64,000 nt of DNA from positions 15,784,835 through 15,848,834 of the forward strand of contig OY992832.1 of assembly GCA_963921425.1 (NCBI GenBank). Direction: 5' to 3'. A program made the position numbers and the translations under genes. The DNA is from Dryas octopetala. Taxonomy: Eukaryota; Streptophyta; Magnoliopsida; Rosales; Rosaceae. Positions 12,273 through 23,534 of this stretch are shown one piece after another. Numbering within the stretch: the first letter of the stretch is position 1; every line of letters begins with the position of its first letter. Under the pieces are notes generated by a model. That model was not told the DNA's origin, did no database searches, and worked only from the letters and a program-made list of their open reading frames with translations.

Positions 12273-12764
12273 GGATGATGTGTGAATAAATTGTATTTGT
12301 GCTATCTCTCCTCTCCCCTGCATGTTTGTACATCTTGGCATAGAGAGGAAGAAAAGGGAATATTTTGTAAATGGTGGTGGTTCTGTTTTACTAGAGCAAC
12401 CCCATTCAAATATTTAGGTTGGAGGCATTCTTGTGTGCGCAAACGCTGTATAGTCTCTTTGTCATTTAATATACATCAACTCTAGATGGAAGTAAACCCT
12501 CCTCTGTATTCGTGCTTTTGATGAATTGTTTAGTAAATGTTAAATTTTATAATTCCAACTGGATTTATACTAGTTAGGCCAAAGGAAGTCAATTAGCCCA
12601 ATTACATTTTTCTACTTATCTTTAGGCACATAAGACCTATTACTATTATAGGTTGTCCCTACAAGGTTTGCTAAATTTTTTTCAAAACTAAAAATGTCAT
12701 TTGTTTAACAAAACTATTAAAAGAGCATTATTTAATAGTGAAATAAAATAATAAATTATTTAAA

Positions 12765-13941
12765 GGCTTTTTAGCAAAATACCCACCTGAACTTTGACTC
12801 GATTTACATGTTACTACTTAAATTAAAAATTGAAGCAAGTTGCCCCCTTGAATTAAATTTTGTTTGTAAGTTATCACCTCCATCTAAATTATCATGGGTT
12901 TTTTAGTCTTTTCATAGAGAAGAACTTGGGTGGGGAAGCTTTTGTCACCTCACCATGCTGAGTGACAAGGTCCAACCAATGGCCGCATGTAGAACCATTT
13001 TTTTATTTCTCTTTTCTTATTTTTATAATCTTTGAAAATTAATTAAAAATAATTCCGGACTCAGAAAAATACACGAAAAATTTTTAAGGACTCGTCTTGA
13101 CTAATAGTAATTTACTATAGAGTCAAATTATCAATTTGCCCTTTGAGAGTTTCCAGAAAATTTAGAAAGTCCAAATTTATTTCTAAAAAAATTAAAATAC
13201 TCTGTATTCTTTAAAAAATCATAGGATAATCTCCCGAACTTCTAAAAATACAAAGTCTGCACCATTGGTCTTCCTAAAACTAACACTACTTTTCTCGTGA
13301 ACACTTGCTACCCTAATGACACTACCTTTCATAAAAATTAACATCCCAGAGTTTGAATTTATTTTCCTCTAAGACCTCTCGGTCTTTTGGGTAGCAAGTG
13401 TTCACGAGAAAGGTAGTGTTAGTTTTTAGATGACCAATGGTGCAGACCTTGTATTTTTTTGAGTTCGGGAAATTACCCTATGAATTTTTAAAGAATTCAA
13501 AGTATTTTAATTTTTTAGAAATAAATTTAGACTTCCTAAATTTTCTGGAAACTCTCAGAGGGCAAATTGATAATTTGACTCCATAGTAAATTATTATTAG
13601 TCAAGACGAGTCCGTAAAAATTTTCCGTGTATTTTTCTGAATCCGGAACTATTTTTAATTAATTTTCAAAGTTTGTAAAAATAAGAAAAGAGAAATAAAA
13701 AAATGTTTGTACATGTGGCCACTTGTAATTGGTTGGGCTTTGCCACTCAGCATGGTGAGGTGGCAAAAGCTTCCTCACCCAAGTTCTTCTCTATGAAAAA
13801 ACCAAAAAACCCATGAGGATTTGAATGGAGGTAGTAACTTGCAAACGAAATTTAATTCATGGGCAACTTGCTTCAATTTTTAATTTAGGTGGTAATATGC
13901 AAATCGAGTCAAAGTTTAAGTGGGTATCTTGCTAAAAAACC
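12765..13941. mobile_element. Mutator-like non-autonomous element with ~550-bp terminal inverted repeats
   Basis: The left arm 12765-13313 and right arm 13389-13941 are imperfect reverse complements over their whole length, leaving a 75-bp spacer. The ends are GGCTTTTTAGCAA and TTGCTAAAAAACC. The 9-bp sequence TTATTTAAA flanks it directly on both sides (12756-12764 and 13942-13950), as expected for the Mutator superfamily. No transposase reading frame is present. A transcript would fold into one long hairpin. Confidence 0.85.
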
Positions 13942-13950
13942 TTATTTAAA

Positions 13951-15390
13951 CAATTGTATTTTATAAAGATCAATAACTAATTGAAAATGAGGTGAAAGGA
14001 ACAATATGGCTGGTAACAAATTGCTTCTTCCAAAGTATATCCTGTTGGTTTAGCTCACCCCAGCACCTATCAAGAATCTCCCAAGAATTCTTGTTATACA
14101 TTCATTCCAACCATCAACTCTCTTTTTTAGGTTCATTGATATTGAATCAATCGAAGGCACCTCTAAGAGACTAAGACTAGTTCCACTTTTTGAAGACCCT
14201 GCCTTGACCTGATCTAGATTTTTCATATATAAATGTAACTAATGTATTCCCTTCGGAAAGGGTTTCTCCATAATGTTCATGTCAATTATGTGTGTTAAGT
14301 TCATTAAATTGTGCAAGATTTTTCAACACTTTATCAATGTAAAGAAAAACATAAGTTGATATGAAATGATTAATTCCTTATATCAACTCAACTTCATTAG
14401 TATTAATAAACACTTCTGCCATTCAACTGTTGAATTTGATATATATTTTTACATTTTATAAATTTATCCAAAGGCCATTAGTCATTACATTCTCTCAAGG
14501 TTGGTTAAAATTTGTCTGAACTTTGTATGTCAACCATTCTATTTCTCTGTTATTGGACTCTGGTGAGGTATGAGTTCAGAACACAACATCATTAGACTCT
14601 GATGCCCAAAGAATGCTTGGGATGTTCAAACATGAACCAATAGCATAAGAAATTCCAAACAGTGTGAATCATAATTTATCAAACCCTGAATTTTTTTTTT
14701 TTTTTTTGGGTATCATACCCTGAATTGGAATAATACAGATATCTGCACTCTGGTGGTCCGGATCTATAATTTTACATATTATATTTATATATACAGATAT
14801 GTAATGATTTATAAAATTTTCTTAACTATATTTTTTGGTCAAATAATTTTCATCATGCATTTGTAGGTAACAATCTGACTGGGCTGGGATAAGTGATAAC
14901 ACCCATATAAGAAAAAGTGAAAAACCGAAAAATTATAAAACAATCCACATCTTGTCACCCACCTTGTGTTCATAATTGCAGTGGTCAATCAGTAAAAAAC
15001 CATAGAGCCACTATACTAAAAACAAACTTTTGCTCGTGACACAACACTATTATAATTATAAAAAAAACCACGATTCTCTCAAAATTTAACAAACTCATGA
15101 CAGCATCAGAGTTGTGTTTCTGAAAATTAAAAATAATAATTATAAAAACAAAAATAAGCCCTCAGGTCTGATAAGACAAGCAAGAGCTTGTAAGTATGTT
15201 ACATGTTACTTGTACATCGAAAATTACGACAATATCCCATCTAAAAAGAGTAAAAATCATTCTTCCTTCTGAACCATCTAGAAAGGGTAACAAAAATATT
15301 GAAAAGGGATCGACTGATGTTTGCTTACTTTCCTCACCAGCAAAGATGTCTCAACTGAAGCTATACTCCCACCATTTACTTCAATTTCTT
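13951..15390. other. Intergenic DNA 3' of the ceramidase gene
   Basis: AT-rich with no gene recognised. Short ORFs here lack family features. The 3' UTR of the minus-strand ceramidase gene should occupy roughly 15200-15390. Confidence 0.4.
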
Positions 15391-16879
15391 TCATTGGGTT
15401 TTCGGTTTTTCAATCTTCACATAGGGCAAAAACCCCATAAAATGAACAACCTTGGGATTCCATCCTCGTTGCTGAGCCCGGCAAAACATTAAGAAAGTGT
15501 TTGCAAAGTAGGAATTAAAACCCATGAATAAATGCCACAAGGCATGACCTTGCGGGTTAATGGGCCAACTGGATACCTCTTTGCAGAAAGCATTATCACA
15601 GAGCCAACACGAACTCCCTATAAGAAGGGTGGCCACATACAGTTTTGCAATCCGCTTAGCATACAAGTCTTGCGTGTATATATAATACTTGTACATTCGA
15701 GGTATGCAGAGAAGACACAAGAGCACATAATGCACCTTAAAGCCAATACCAAAACGGAACACTGAATGTACAACAGCAAAAACAGCACCATAAAGGAAGA
15801 GGAATGTGGGCATTGTACTTCGATAGTGCCAATCTGGTGAATAGAGGATATACACATAAAGGAGCATCTCCCAAACCATAGGAGTCTCATCACTCTGCTG
15901 TTGCCTGGTAATATATTCAGAAAATAGTCTCCATGAGTACATTTCTGTAGCATATATTTGACAAGAACAAGAAATTGCATAATAAAGTTGACAGACTGAG
16001 AAACTAATACAACTACAGAGGTCATCTGCATGAGACCTGCATACCTAATGTGGACATGCATATATGAATGTGTGTGTTCACTATTTGGGAAAACACGACC
16101 ATTAGATACCCAGAAGAAATTTAATTTAGTATCTCAATTCCATGAATTCATATATGTTCCTCAAACATTAAGGATAATGGCAATATACCCCAGTCCATTG
16201 AAGAATGTCTTAACTGCCGACTAACCAACCCAACCTAAGCACGCTATCGGTTGAACACATGAATCACAGCACATTATTTATACTGAGAGGGAAGGGGATG
16301 AATGAAAGCTTTGAGCTTCGATTTGTCCTTTAAGAGCTTGCAATCTTTGCAACTGCTCCTTGTGATTTATAATCAAATAGAATACTAAAAGAAAAAGTTG
16401 TTTGATTGCATCAGTAGCTACTTATAAAATGTATAAAATCCACCCAAAGGTCTACATATATATATTTTCCTGCTTCCAAACACGCCATTAACATTTTCCA
16501 TTTAAACCCTTTTATCACTATATCACAATTACTCTAATTGAGCATGAGACTCCAGTGTGGTTTGAATTAAGCCTACCACCCAAACATTAGAAGTTCTATA
16601 ACATGTAACTCAGAGTAATACTTACACGTGCTGCAAAGTGGCATGGTATAACATGCTTCCAATGGCAAGAATCATATTAGAAATGTGAAGAATACTAAAT
16701 CTCTTCTCAAACCGCTGCCTTAAGGCATTTATAAGACCAATAAGTGCCAAAAGAATGCTTGGGACGTTCGATAAAGTGTTGTAGAATTCCGCAACATAAG
16801 AAGAGTAGGCATAATTCTTCTCGCAACATTCAATCGTGGAAGTAACAGGACCCCAGAAGCTTGATCTTCCATCAGCCAT
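15391..16879 (-). CDS. ACER: Alkaline ceramidase, 255 aa
   Basis: It hydrolyses ceramide or phytoceramide to a sphingoid base and fatty acid in ER/Golgi membranes and so affects sphingolipid balance. Two coding exons, 16626-16879 and 15391-15904 (minus strand), are joined by a GTAAGT...CAG intron that restores the frame within one Val codon. The expected catalytic/metal residues of the alkaline ceramidase family are visible: Glu31, Ser75, His79 and Asp90 early, and His205 and His209 in the GHALWH motif. About seven hydrophobic segments are present and the protein ends in a Lys-rich tail (KIEKPKTQ). The start chosen is the ATG of MADGRSSFWGP; an upstream in-frame ATG exists, but the family begins at MADG. 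The length equals that of the Arabidopsis protein as I recall it. Confidence 0.93.
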
Positions 16880-17960
16880 TCCTCTCTCTATGTTCTGAAT
16901 GTATTCAACCAAGTCTTTTACTTAGAAAGTTGCAGAGATCATAAAACCTGCAGACCATACACCTGCACAAGAGAGTATTTTTAACAACCAAGCAATTTAA
17001 TTCAAATAATAAGAAAAACAAAGAAGACACATAATAACACGATTCAAATAGAGATGGTATACTGAAAAAAAGGCCAACAGACCAGTATGGCAAAAATCAT
17101 GTTCATTTGAATTATGTTATTCAAAGTCAAAGAAAGAACTAGAAAAGAAAATTATGTCCATCCTAAAACCAATAACATCAAAGATCCTAAACCATGTGAT
17201 CATGCACTATGCATTAACTACATGCATAATTGTAACAGGTTTAACTGCATAACCAAGCCACACATTTCAAAAACACTTCTCATCCATAATCAAAACAAAG
17301 GTCTAATTTTTACACCACTCAAGCTAAACTGCACAGAATCTCATACAATAGTATCAAAATTTCCAGTAATCCCTTAGATATATGAAACTAAAAGTAACCC
17401 ATATCCCATCTAGAGACCACAACCTACCACGCATATCCATGACAATGAAGACGAGCTAATTCCCATCCAATGAATCTGAAACCATTAAATTCACTAATCA
17501 GGAAAGCTATAATCAGATCCCATATAGAAAATCCTTAACCCATATTAGACCAACATCACTTTTCTCAGGTATACACGACATCACAGCAAAACAATCAAAA
17601 TTGACAATAAGATCCAATCTTCTTTTTTTAGCCTGAAAAAGAAAAAAGCCAGAGTCGACCATAACCCATAACCCATTAATCCATGAACCAGCTCAAAAAA
17701 GCAAAACCCAACAACAAATCGAAACAAAAAAGCAAAAATCAATCTTCATATACTATATTATACATAGCTGTATTATATAATACATACATCTGCATATTTA
17801 GGACAAAAACAAACCGTTGTGGCTGAAGGGGATCTCATTCCTTCTTCTCTGCTTGGCTTGGTCTCTCTGTCTCCTTCTCAAATTTTCAATGACAAAAGGG
17901 ATGGCTTGTGAGAGGCAAGAGGTTGAAAATTTCTTTTCTTTTCGGCGTTCGAGGCAGAGA
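16880..17960 (-). promoter_or_regulatory. Likely 5' leader exon and leader intron of the ceramidase gene
   Basis: A purine-rich stretch (on the minus strand) at about 17815-17960 looks like a transcribed leader. It is separated from the ATG by AT-rich intron-like DNA. Support comes from a diverged second copy of this block near 27300-27425, which points to conserved leader/promoter sequence. The exact start and splice sites are not determined. Confidence 0.4.
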
Positions 17961-20353
17961 GAGAGAAGAGAGCGACCGAATCCGCTTCTGCTTCTTTCTT
18001 TCTTTTTACTATTTTTTACTTTTCTTCCTTTTTATTTCTTTCATCTTTTTCAATGGTTTGGATTATTTTTTTACTTCTGCCGACTTAGAATGATGGCCCA
18101 GCCCATTATACAGCTTCACATCTATGGTCCAGGCCTAACTCTTAAAACTATGGTTAGATTTGAATGGGTCCATTCAACTTTCTTACAATTTGGGCTTGTA
18201 AATGAGAATTTTTTGAGGCCCCTTTGGTTCCCGGAATGAGTCCTTGGGAATATTATAGGTATGCTCATTCTAGTGAGAAGGGAATGGAAAATTACCATTA
18301 TAGTGTTTGGAAATACATGAAATTATTAATGTGGGAACTGGATTTCCTTTTGGAATGTGAGAAGGCCACGTGTCCCCTATCATCCCCAAGACCACTCATC
18401 TTCATGAGGAGTTGTTTTTCTAATAAATGATCAATTGGAACCCAATTCAATTAAAATATAGAGAACCCAAATCTAGTCTAGTATAACTAAAGCCTCATGC
18501 TTAAAATTTTTAATCAAAATGTTGCTCTATCAATATCATTATCACATGCATACTTTCCCACTAATAGCAAAGATTTAGGTCACTTTTTGTTTATTTTTTT
18601 TCTTTTGAAAAACAAAAATTATGGCAAACTGCACTATTAATGTATCTAGCCCAACCAATGGTCATATACACAATCTTGGACATTACTAGAGTTGAAAGCA
18701 TATATCCATTATTAAATAATGAAAGACAATAATGAAAGAGTGAGACAAATTGCCCTAAAAGTTCATATGATATAAATGACTGAATGAGTACCAAACTGAA
18801 GTACTCGGACTATTTCTAGCAGATAATGACATTGACTGATATGAAGCAACAAAATGTTATCTACTTTCTTTAATCTACTTTTTTATCTACTTTTTTTTTA
18901 TAGTATATTTTATGATTTAAACCATTCATTTTATAAATAATTCTTTGAAGATCGTTTCTATAAAAAATTAACTAAATCAAAAATCGTTTGATCATGTAAC
19001 TATTATCAAATAAATAAATAGTAAATTAAATTATTATCAAAATCAACCCTATTTGTCATGTTTAGCATAATTAGAAGGGGTTGCAAACCTTTTAATTAGA
19101 GATAACTAACTAAAAAAAGATATAATTAGACTTAGATTCTTTAAAAAAACAGTTTTTAGATAAAAATCGAATGTGTTTTAAAATTTATAAGAAAATCTTT
19201 TTAATTCATAATAGTTTATAAGAAAATTATTTTAATTCATAATAAAGTTATTCTTTGATTTGAGAAAATTCATAAGAAAATCTTTTTAATTCATAATAGT
19301 TTATAAGAAAATCTTTTTAATTCATAATAGTTTATGAGAAAATTTTTTAAATTCATAATAAAGTCATTCCTTGATTTGAAGAGTATTTTACTCTATTTAA
19401 AGGGTATTTCTCAAGATGTAGAGTGGGCTTTGTAGAGGCCCAAAATTTTGTAGTTAAAACCTAACATAAAGCCGTAAAATAAAAAAAATAAAATGACTTA
19501 ATTAAAAATCTTAAATCATTATAGATTTTAGTTTAAAAAAGACTCATAAAATAAATTGCACTTTAAATATTCCTTAAAAAAATATGAACAATTAATATTA
19601 AATTTTTTATTATGTACCCAATAAGAGGGAAGATTAATTGGTAACCAAAAGATAATAGAAGGAAGATCCAAACTAAATTTTTTTGTCACACACCAAATCC
19701 GCATTCTATTAAAAACGCACATGCCTATCAAAATTGAAAAGTTACTTTTTTATTCACATGTTTTATTTTGGTTTGGCGGCTGGAAGCCTGAAACCGTGGT
19801 CTGTGGTTGTATATGTTATTTCAAGACGAGAAAAACTAGAATTCAATGCATATGGACACAAATTGAGATTCCTTGAACCTGGACATTGTAATGAACAGCA
19901 GCAATGGTTTCAGTTTCTGTTTTCCACATCCAAGAGGAGAGGACAGGTACGTGGCAGGTTGAGCCACGTGTGAGAATGCTATGGCCCATAGTGCATGCAT
20001 GGTGTTAAAATTTCACTGTTGAGTCAACAAGTCTATGCAATGTGCCATAAAAAAGAACAGTGTAAAATGAGGACATTTCCACCACTAAAATTTAAAAAAA
20101 AAACCGGGCCCATTTCCAAATATGTACAACAAGCACACAGATCAATACTTGCCCAACTCCCAAAGTAGAAAATCTGTGATCTTGAAAATTCAGGCGTACG
20201 CACTGATGTATAATTAGCCCAATGCATATTCGGATATTCCTACAAAGAAGGAAAATAAAAGAGAGAAAGAAGAAGCATATTCCCCTCGGATATTTTACCC
20301 CATGCATTAATTCTTGTTACTTGTTCACCAACGCAGTTTGTGTCGTGGTTTTT
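17961..20353. other. Intergenic DNA with a dispersed AT-rich repeat
   Basis: No gene was recognised. A repeat at about 19099-19480 contains three to four tandem units built on TTATAAGAAAATCTTTTTAA and is related to the block at 34000-34245. The sequence at 18220-18260 resembles the end of a small transposon, but no second end was found. Confidence 0.45.
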
Positions 20354-20362
20354 TTTTTTTTA

Positions 20363-20772
20363 GGCTTATTTATGAATTTGCCACTTGAAACTAATTTTTT
20401 TTTTTCACTTTGTCTCCTAAAAATTAAATTCTTCAACTTTGTCCCTCAAACTTTACAAATGATTCTCAATAGCCAAGTTTCGTCAACTTTATTCATTAAT
20501 CCAATTTTTATCTCAACTTTGGCCTGATTTTGGACTCATCAAACCTCTACCAAAATCAACAATCTTATACTCGTTTTGAAGGTATGCATCTTCACAACCA
20601 TATAAATATTACTAAAAACGGAGCTCTACAACTCCAGATAATAGATGGAGTTGAAGGCGTAGATGAAACTATAAACTTTAAAGAACAAAGTGAGAGGATT
20701 ATACTTTCATGAGGTAAAGTGAAAAAAAAAAAAAAAAAGGTTAATTTCATAAGACAAATCCATAAATAAGCC
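20363..20772. mobile_element. Small Mutator-like element (GGCTTATT family, copy 1)
   Basis: A 410-bp element with inverted ends GGCTTATTTATGAATTTG and CAAATCCATAAATAAGCC. It is flanked by the 9-bp direct repeat TTTTTTTTA (20354-20362 and 20773-20781). The flank is low-complexity, so alone it is weak, but the ends match a second copy at 21017 with a clear 9-bp duplication. No coding capacity. Confidence 0.65.
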
Positions 20773-21016
20773 TTTTTTTTATATCAAATGGATCAGTTTA
20801 TAAAACCAAATGGACTTTTTATTTAGTAATCATGCATTTTCTCACAAATATATATATTTTGTGGAATGTCTTTTAATTGTCCATTTGTTATATGGGATAG
20901 TATATATGGCAATAAATATCTTTTATCCCCTTTTATTTTCCCATAAACCAACCTTCAAGGTGATAAATTAACGCAAGATATGGTAGCTTGTTCTATAGAA
21001 AACATCATATTATTTA

Positions 21017-21339
21017 GGCTTATTAGCGCAAATGCCTTTTTAAAAGTAACTTTTATTTTTCAATTTTTCCCTTTAAAGTTTAATCTTCTAACTTTGTTCC
21101 CCAAAATTTACAAATCCTTTCAATAAGTCATATTTCGTCAAGTATGTCAATAACTCCGTCAAAAAAGTTGACGTATCGCTCATCCACATAAGCGACAAGT
21201 CGGATTTTTTAACAGAGCTATTGACGAACTTAGGAATATAGGGTTTATAAAATTTGGAGGACAAAGTGAAAAGATTAAAATTTAAAGGGACAAAATGAGA
21301 ATGAAAGCTATTTTTAAGGAATATTTACACGAATAAGCT
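21017..21339. mobile_element. Small Mutator-like element (GGCTTATT family, copy 2)
   Basis: A 323-bp inverted-repeat element starting GGCTTATTAGCGCAAATG and ending in ...CGAATAAGCT. It is flanked by a perfect 9-bp duplication TATTATTTA (21008-21016 and 21340-21348). Its subterminal sequence (a run of short CT-rich segments with TTTGTCCC-like motifs) is shared with the element at 20363. Confidence 0.75.
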
Positions 21340-21989
21340 TATTATTTATGTTATCCATTGATGCAAGACTCTTGATACCATAAAAATAAATAAATTAGAA
21401 CATCAAACCGAAAATCAATTAGCAATAGAAGGGAAGGGCCAAAACCCTTATAAGTTGTTACACAAGACTATAATTTTTTCATATGGAACAACACACTTTA
21501 TATTCTCACAATTACTAACTTCTTCAACAATTATTATTAGTAGCTAAAAAAAAAAAATTATTATTAGTTATTTTTTATTATAATTATTATTTTTGTTAGT
21601 GTTAAAACTCTGCCCTCTAATTTAATTTTTGTACCCACAACTAGTTAGTGTTAGTAGATGGTATTACATATGACTTTGTATTAAGTAATGACTTTGTACT
21701 AAGTAATGATCAACTCAAATTCGTCAACTTTGTATAAAATTCGAGTGATATTATTGTAGTAGATTTTCAAGTTGTATTATTGTATTTTTTTAACAAATTG
21801 TATTATAACTTTTAGTGTAAAAGTAAAATTGAAGCACATCACCAGAGCTCTCTAAAATTAGCGATCGATTGCTATTTCTTAAGTAAAGATCGAGTCGAAG
21901 AGGTAGCTCCACGTCAGATGGCGACTTAATCGATCAAGGAGACAAGGACCCATTTTAAGTCCACTTGAGTATTGAATATTGATGGTCAA

Positions 21990-23032
21990 GGACCTGATCC
22001 TCTGTCAGGTAAAATATACCAGACTGGTACCCAATTTTTAAGCTCAGTCCTTGATTCAAGTTTGATGGCTGAGATCTTGCCATATCAAAAAAATCATCTT
22101 TTTTCATAAAATAATATTGAAAGATATAAAAATAAAAAAAAAACAAACCACCATCAGCCCACCGTACCCACTGTACCACCCACTCCTCCGGCTTTCCCGA
22201 CCACCCTCCCTAGTCCCTACCTCCTACCATTTTTTTCTCTATCTCTGTAAGTCTGGATGAGTTTCTTGGATTTTGATTAACATTGTAATTAAAAAAAAGG
22301 GGCAGCAAGATTAGTGTACCAGGGTCATTTAACTGCACAGATGCAGAATAAGCAAATAGTGATGCCATTAGTAGAGAACACAAAGTGTATAGTCTGGTGG
22401 GTCTCGCCATTTTTGCAGTTGAATCTTCAGAGGATATATGATCATGTAACTAAACATCTATTTTAGTTGCTGGTTTTAGACAAGGGAATGAACCATAATA
22501 GTCAACGCCATCAAGAAGTTCATATTTCCTCATTTCAATATTTTAATTAATATTTGTGAGGCTTGTATTTTTAGTGATTTAAGAATAATTGTTCCAACAT
22601 TCGAAGTCATGAGTTTGAATCTCCCATAAAAAAAAAAAAGTATTCACCCATGTATTCAACAAGAAAGAAGCTCTAGCCACCTGCACCATCGCCTCTGCGT
22701 CGGACTTCAGGACTCCGATCTGGAGGGAAGAGAGAGAGAGAGAAGGAAAGAGAGTGCAGAGGGAGAGAAAAGAATAGAGATAGAGAAAAAAATGGTAGGA
22801 GGTAGGGACTAGGGAGGGTGGTCGGGAAAGCCGGAGGAGTGGGTAGTGCAGTGGGTACGGTGGGCTGATGGTGGTTTGTTTTTTTTTTTTTTACATCTTT
22901 CAATATCATTTTATGAAAAAAGAGGATTTTTTTTTATATGGCAAGATCTCAGCCATCAAACTTGAATCAAGGGCTGAGATTAAAAATTGGGTATCAGTCT
23001 GGTATATTTTGCCTGGCAGAGGATCCAAGTCC
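21990..23032. mobile_element. Pack-MULE-like element, ~257-bp TIRs, 9-bp target duplication
   Basis: The left arm (21990 to about 22246) and right arm (about 22776 to 23032) are near-perfect reverse complements apart from small changes. They begin GGACCTGATCCTCTG and end CAGAGGATCCAAGTCC. The 9-bp sequence GATGGTCAA flanks both sides directly (21981-21989 and 23033-23041). No transposase is present. The roughly 530-bp interior is unrelated to the arms and contains an exon-like coding segment on the minus strand (22320-22410), which is the Pack-MULE arrangement. Confidence 0.85.
22320..22410 (-). pseudogene. Captured first exon, resembling the N-terminus of a TMEM220-like membrane protein
   Basis: On the minus strand an ATG at 22410 opens 30 codons (MARPTRLYTLCSLLMASLFA, then YSASVQLNDP) and ends in a GT donor after the first base of the next codon. 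One hydrophobic helix is followed by a VQLNDP motif. This is how I recall the start of plant TMEM220-like proteins (a small multi-pass family of unknown role). No continuing exon is found in the window. Reading past the donor gives low-complexity sequence and then the transposon arm, so the piece is most likely an inactive captured exon. Confidence 0.45.
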
Positions 23033-23309
23033 GATGGTCAAATCATCTAAATTTATAATTAATTAGGCGTAATTTATCTGTAATTTATAATAACAAGGAG
23101 TTTAATATGAATCGTTGAATCCCTTCCACGGTATCCTCACTCCTACACAATCCCTGTATATCTTACATTCTTTTTGCTCAAAAACAAATCATTGTACAAA
23201 AAAAAGAAACAAAGCGAATGGGGATGTAAAGAAAGCCAGATTCATTGGAAAATAACGGGATGAAACCCACATACATACATACCATGTCACAAATAAAGGT
23301 ATGCATGCC

Positions 23310-23317
23310 TATAAATA
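23310..23317 (+). promoter_or_regulatory. TATA box of the DUF506 gene
   Basis: TATAAATA lies about 225 bp upstream of the DUF506 start codon, giving a leader of roughly 190 nt. The region from 23042 to here is otherwise plain AT-rich DNA next to the Pack-MULE. Confidence 0.5.
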
Positions 23318-23534
23318 ATGCAGAGCGCGGCGTTTAGATCTTCACATCCTGTCATCATCTTCATTCTTTGGGTTTTTGGCTTTTATGTAAACACCATGAA
23401 CACAACATGACAACACCTCTCTCATTTTCTGTATAAAAACCCACTTGAATCACTATCTCACAAAAGTGAAAGCTGAAAGATAGTTTAAGTGAAAGCGTAA
23501 AGCACAAAAGGAGAGAATTGAAGGGTACGTATCG

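Noticed and set aside
15618..16061. 147-codon ORF overlapping the ceramidase
   Set aside because: Out of frame with the ceramidase exon, and it runs into the intron.
17817..18239. 140-codon plus-strand ORF upstream of the ceramidase
   Set aside because: Low-complexity Phe/Leu/Ser-rich translation of the purine/pyrimidine-rich leader region of the minus-strand gene.
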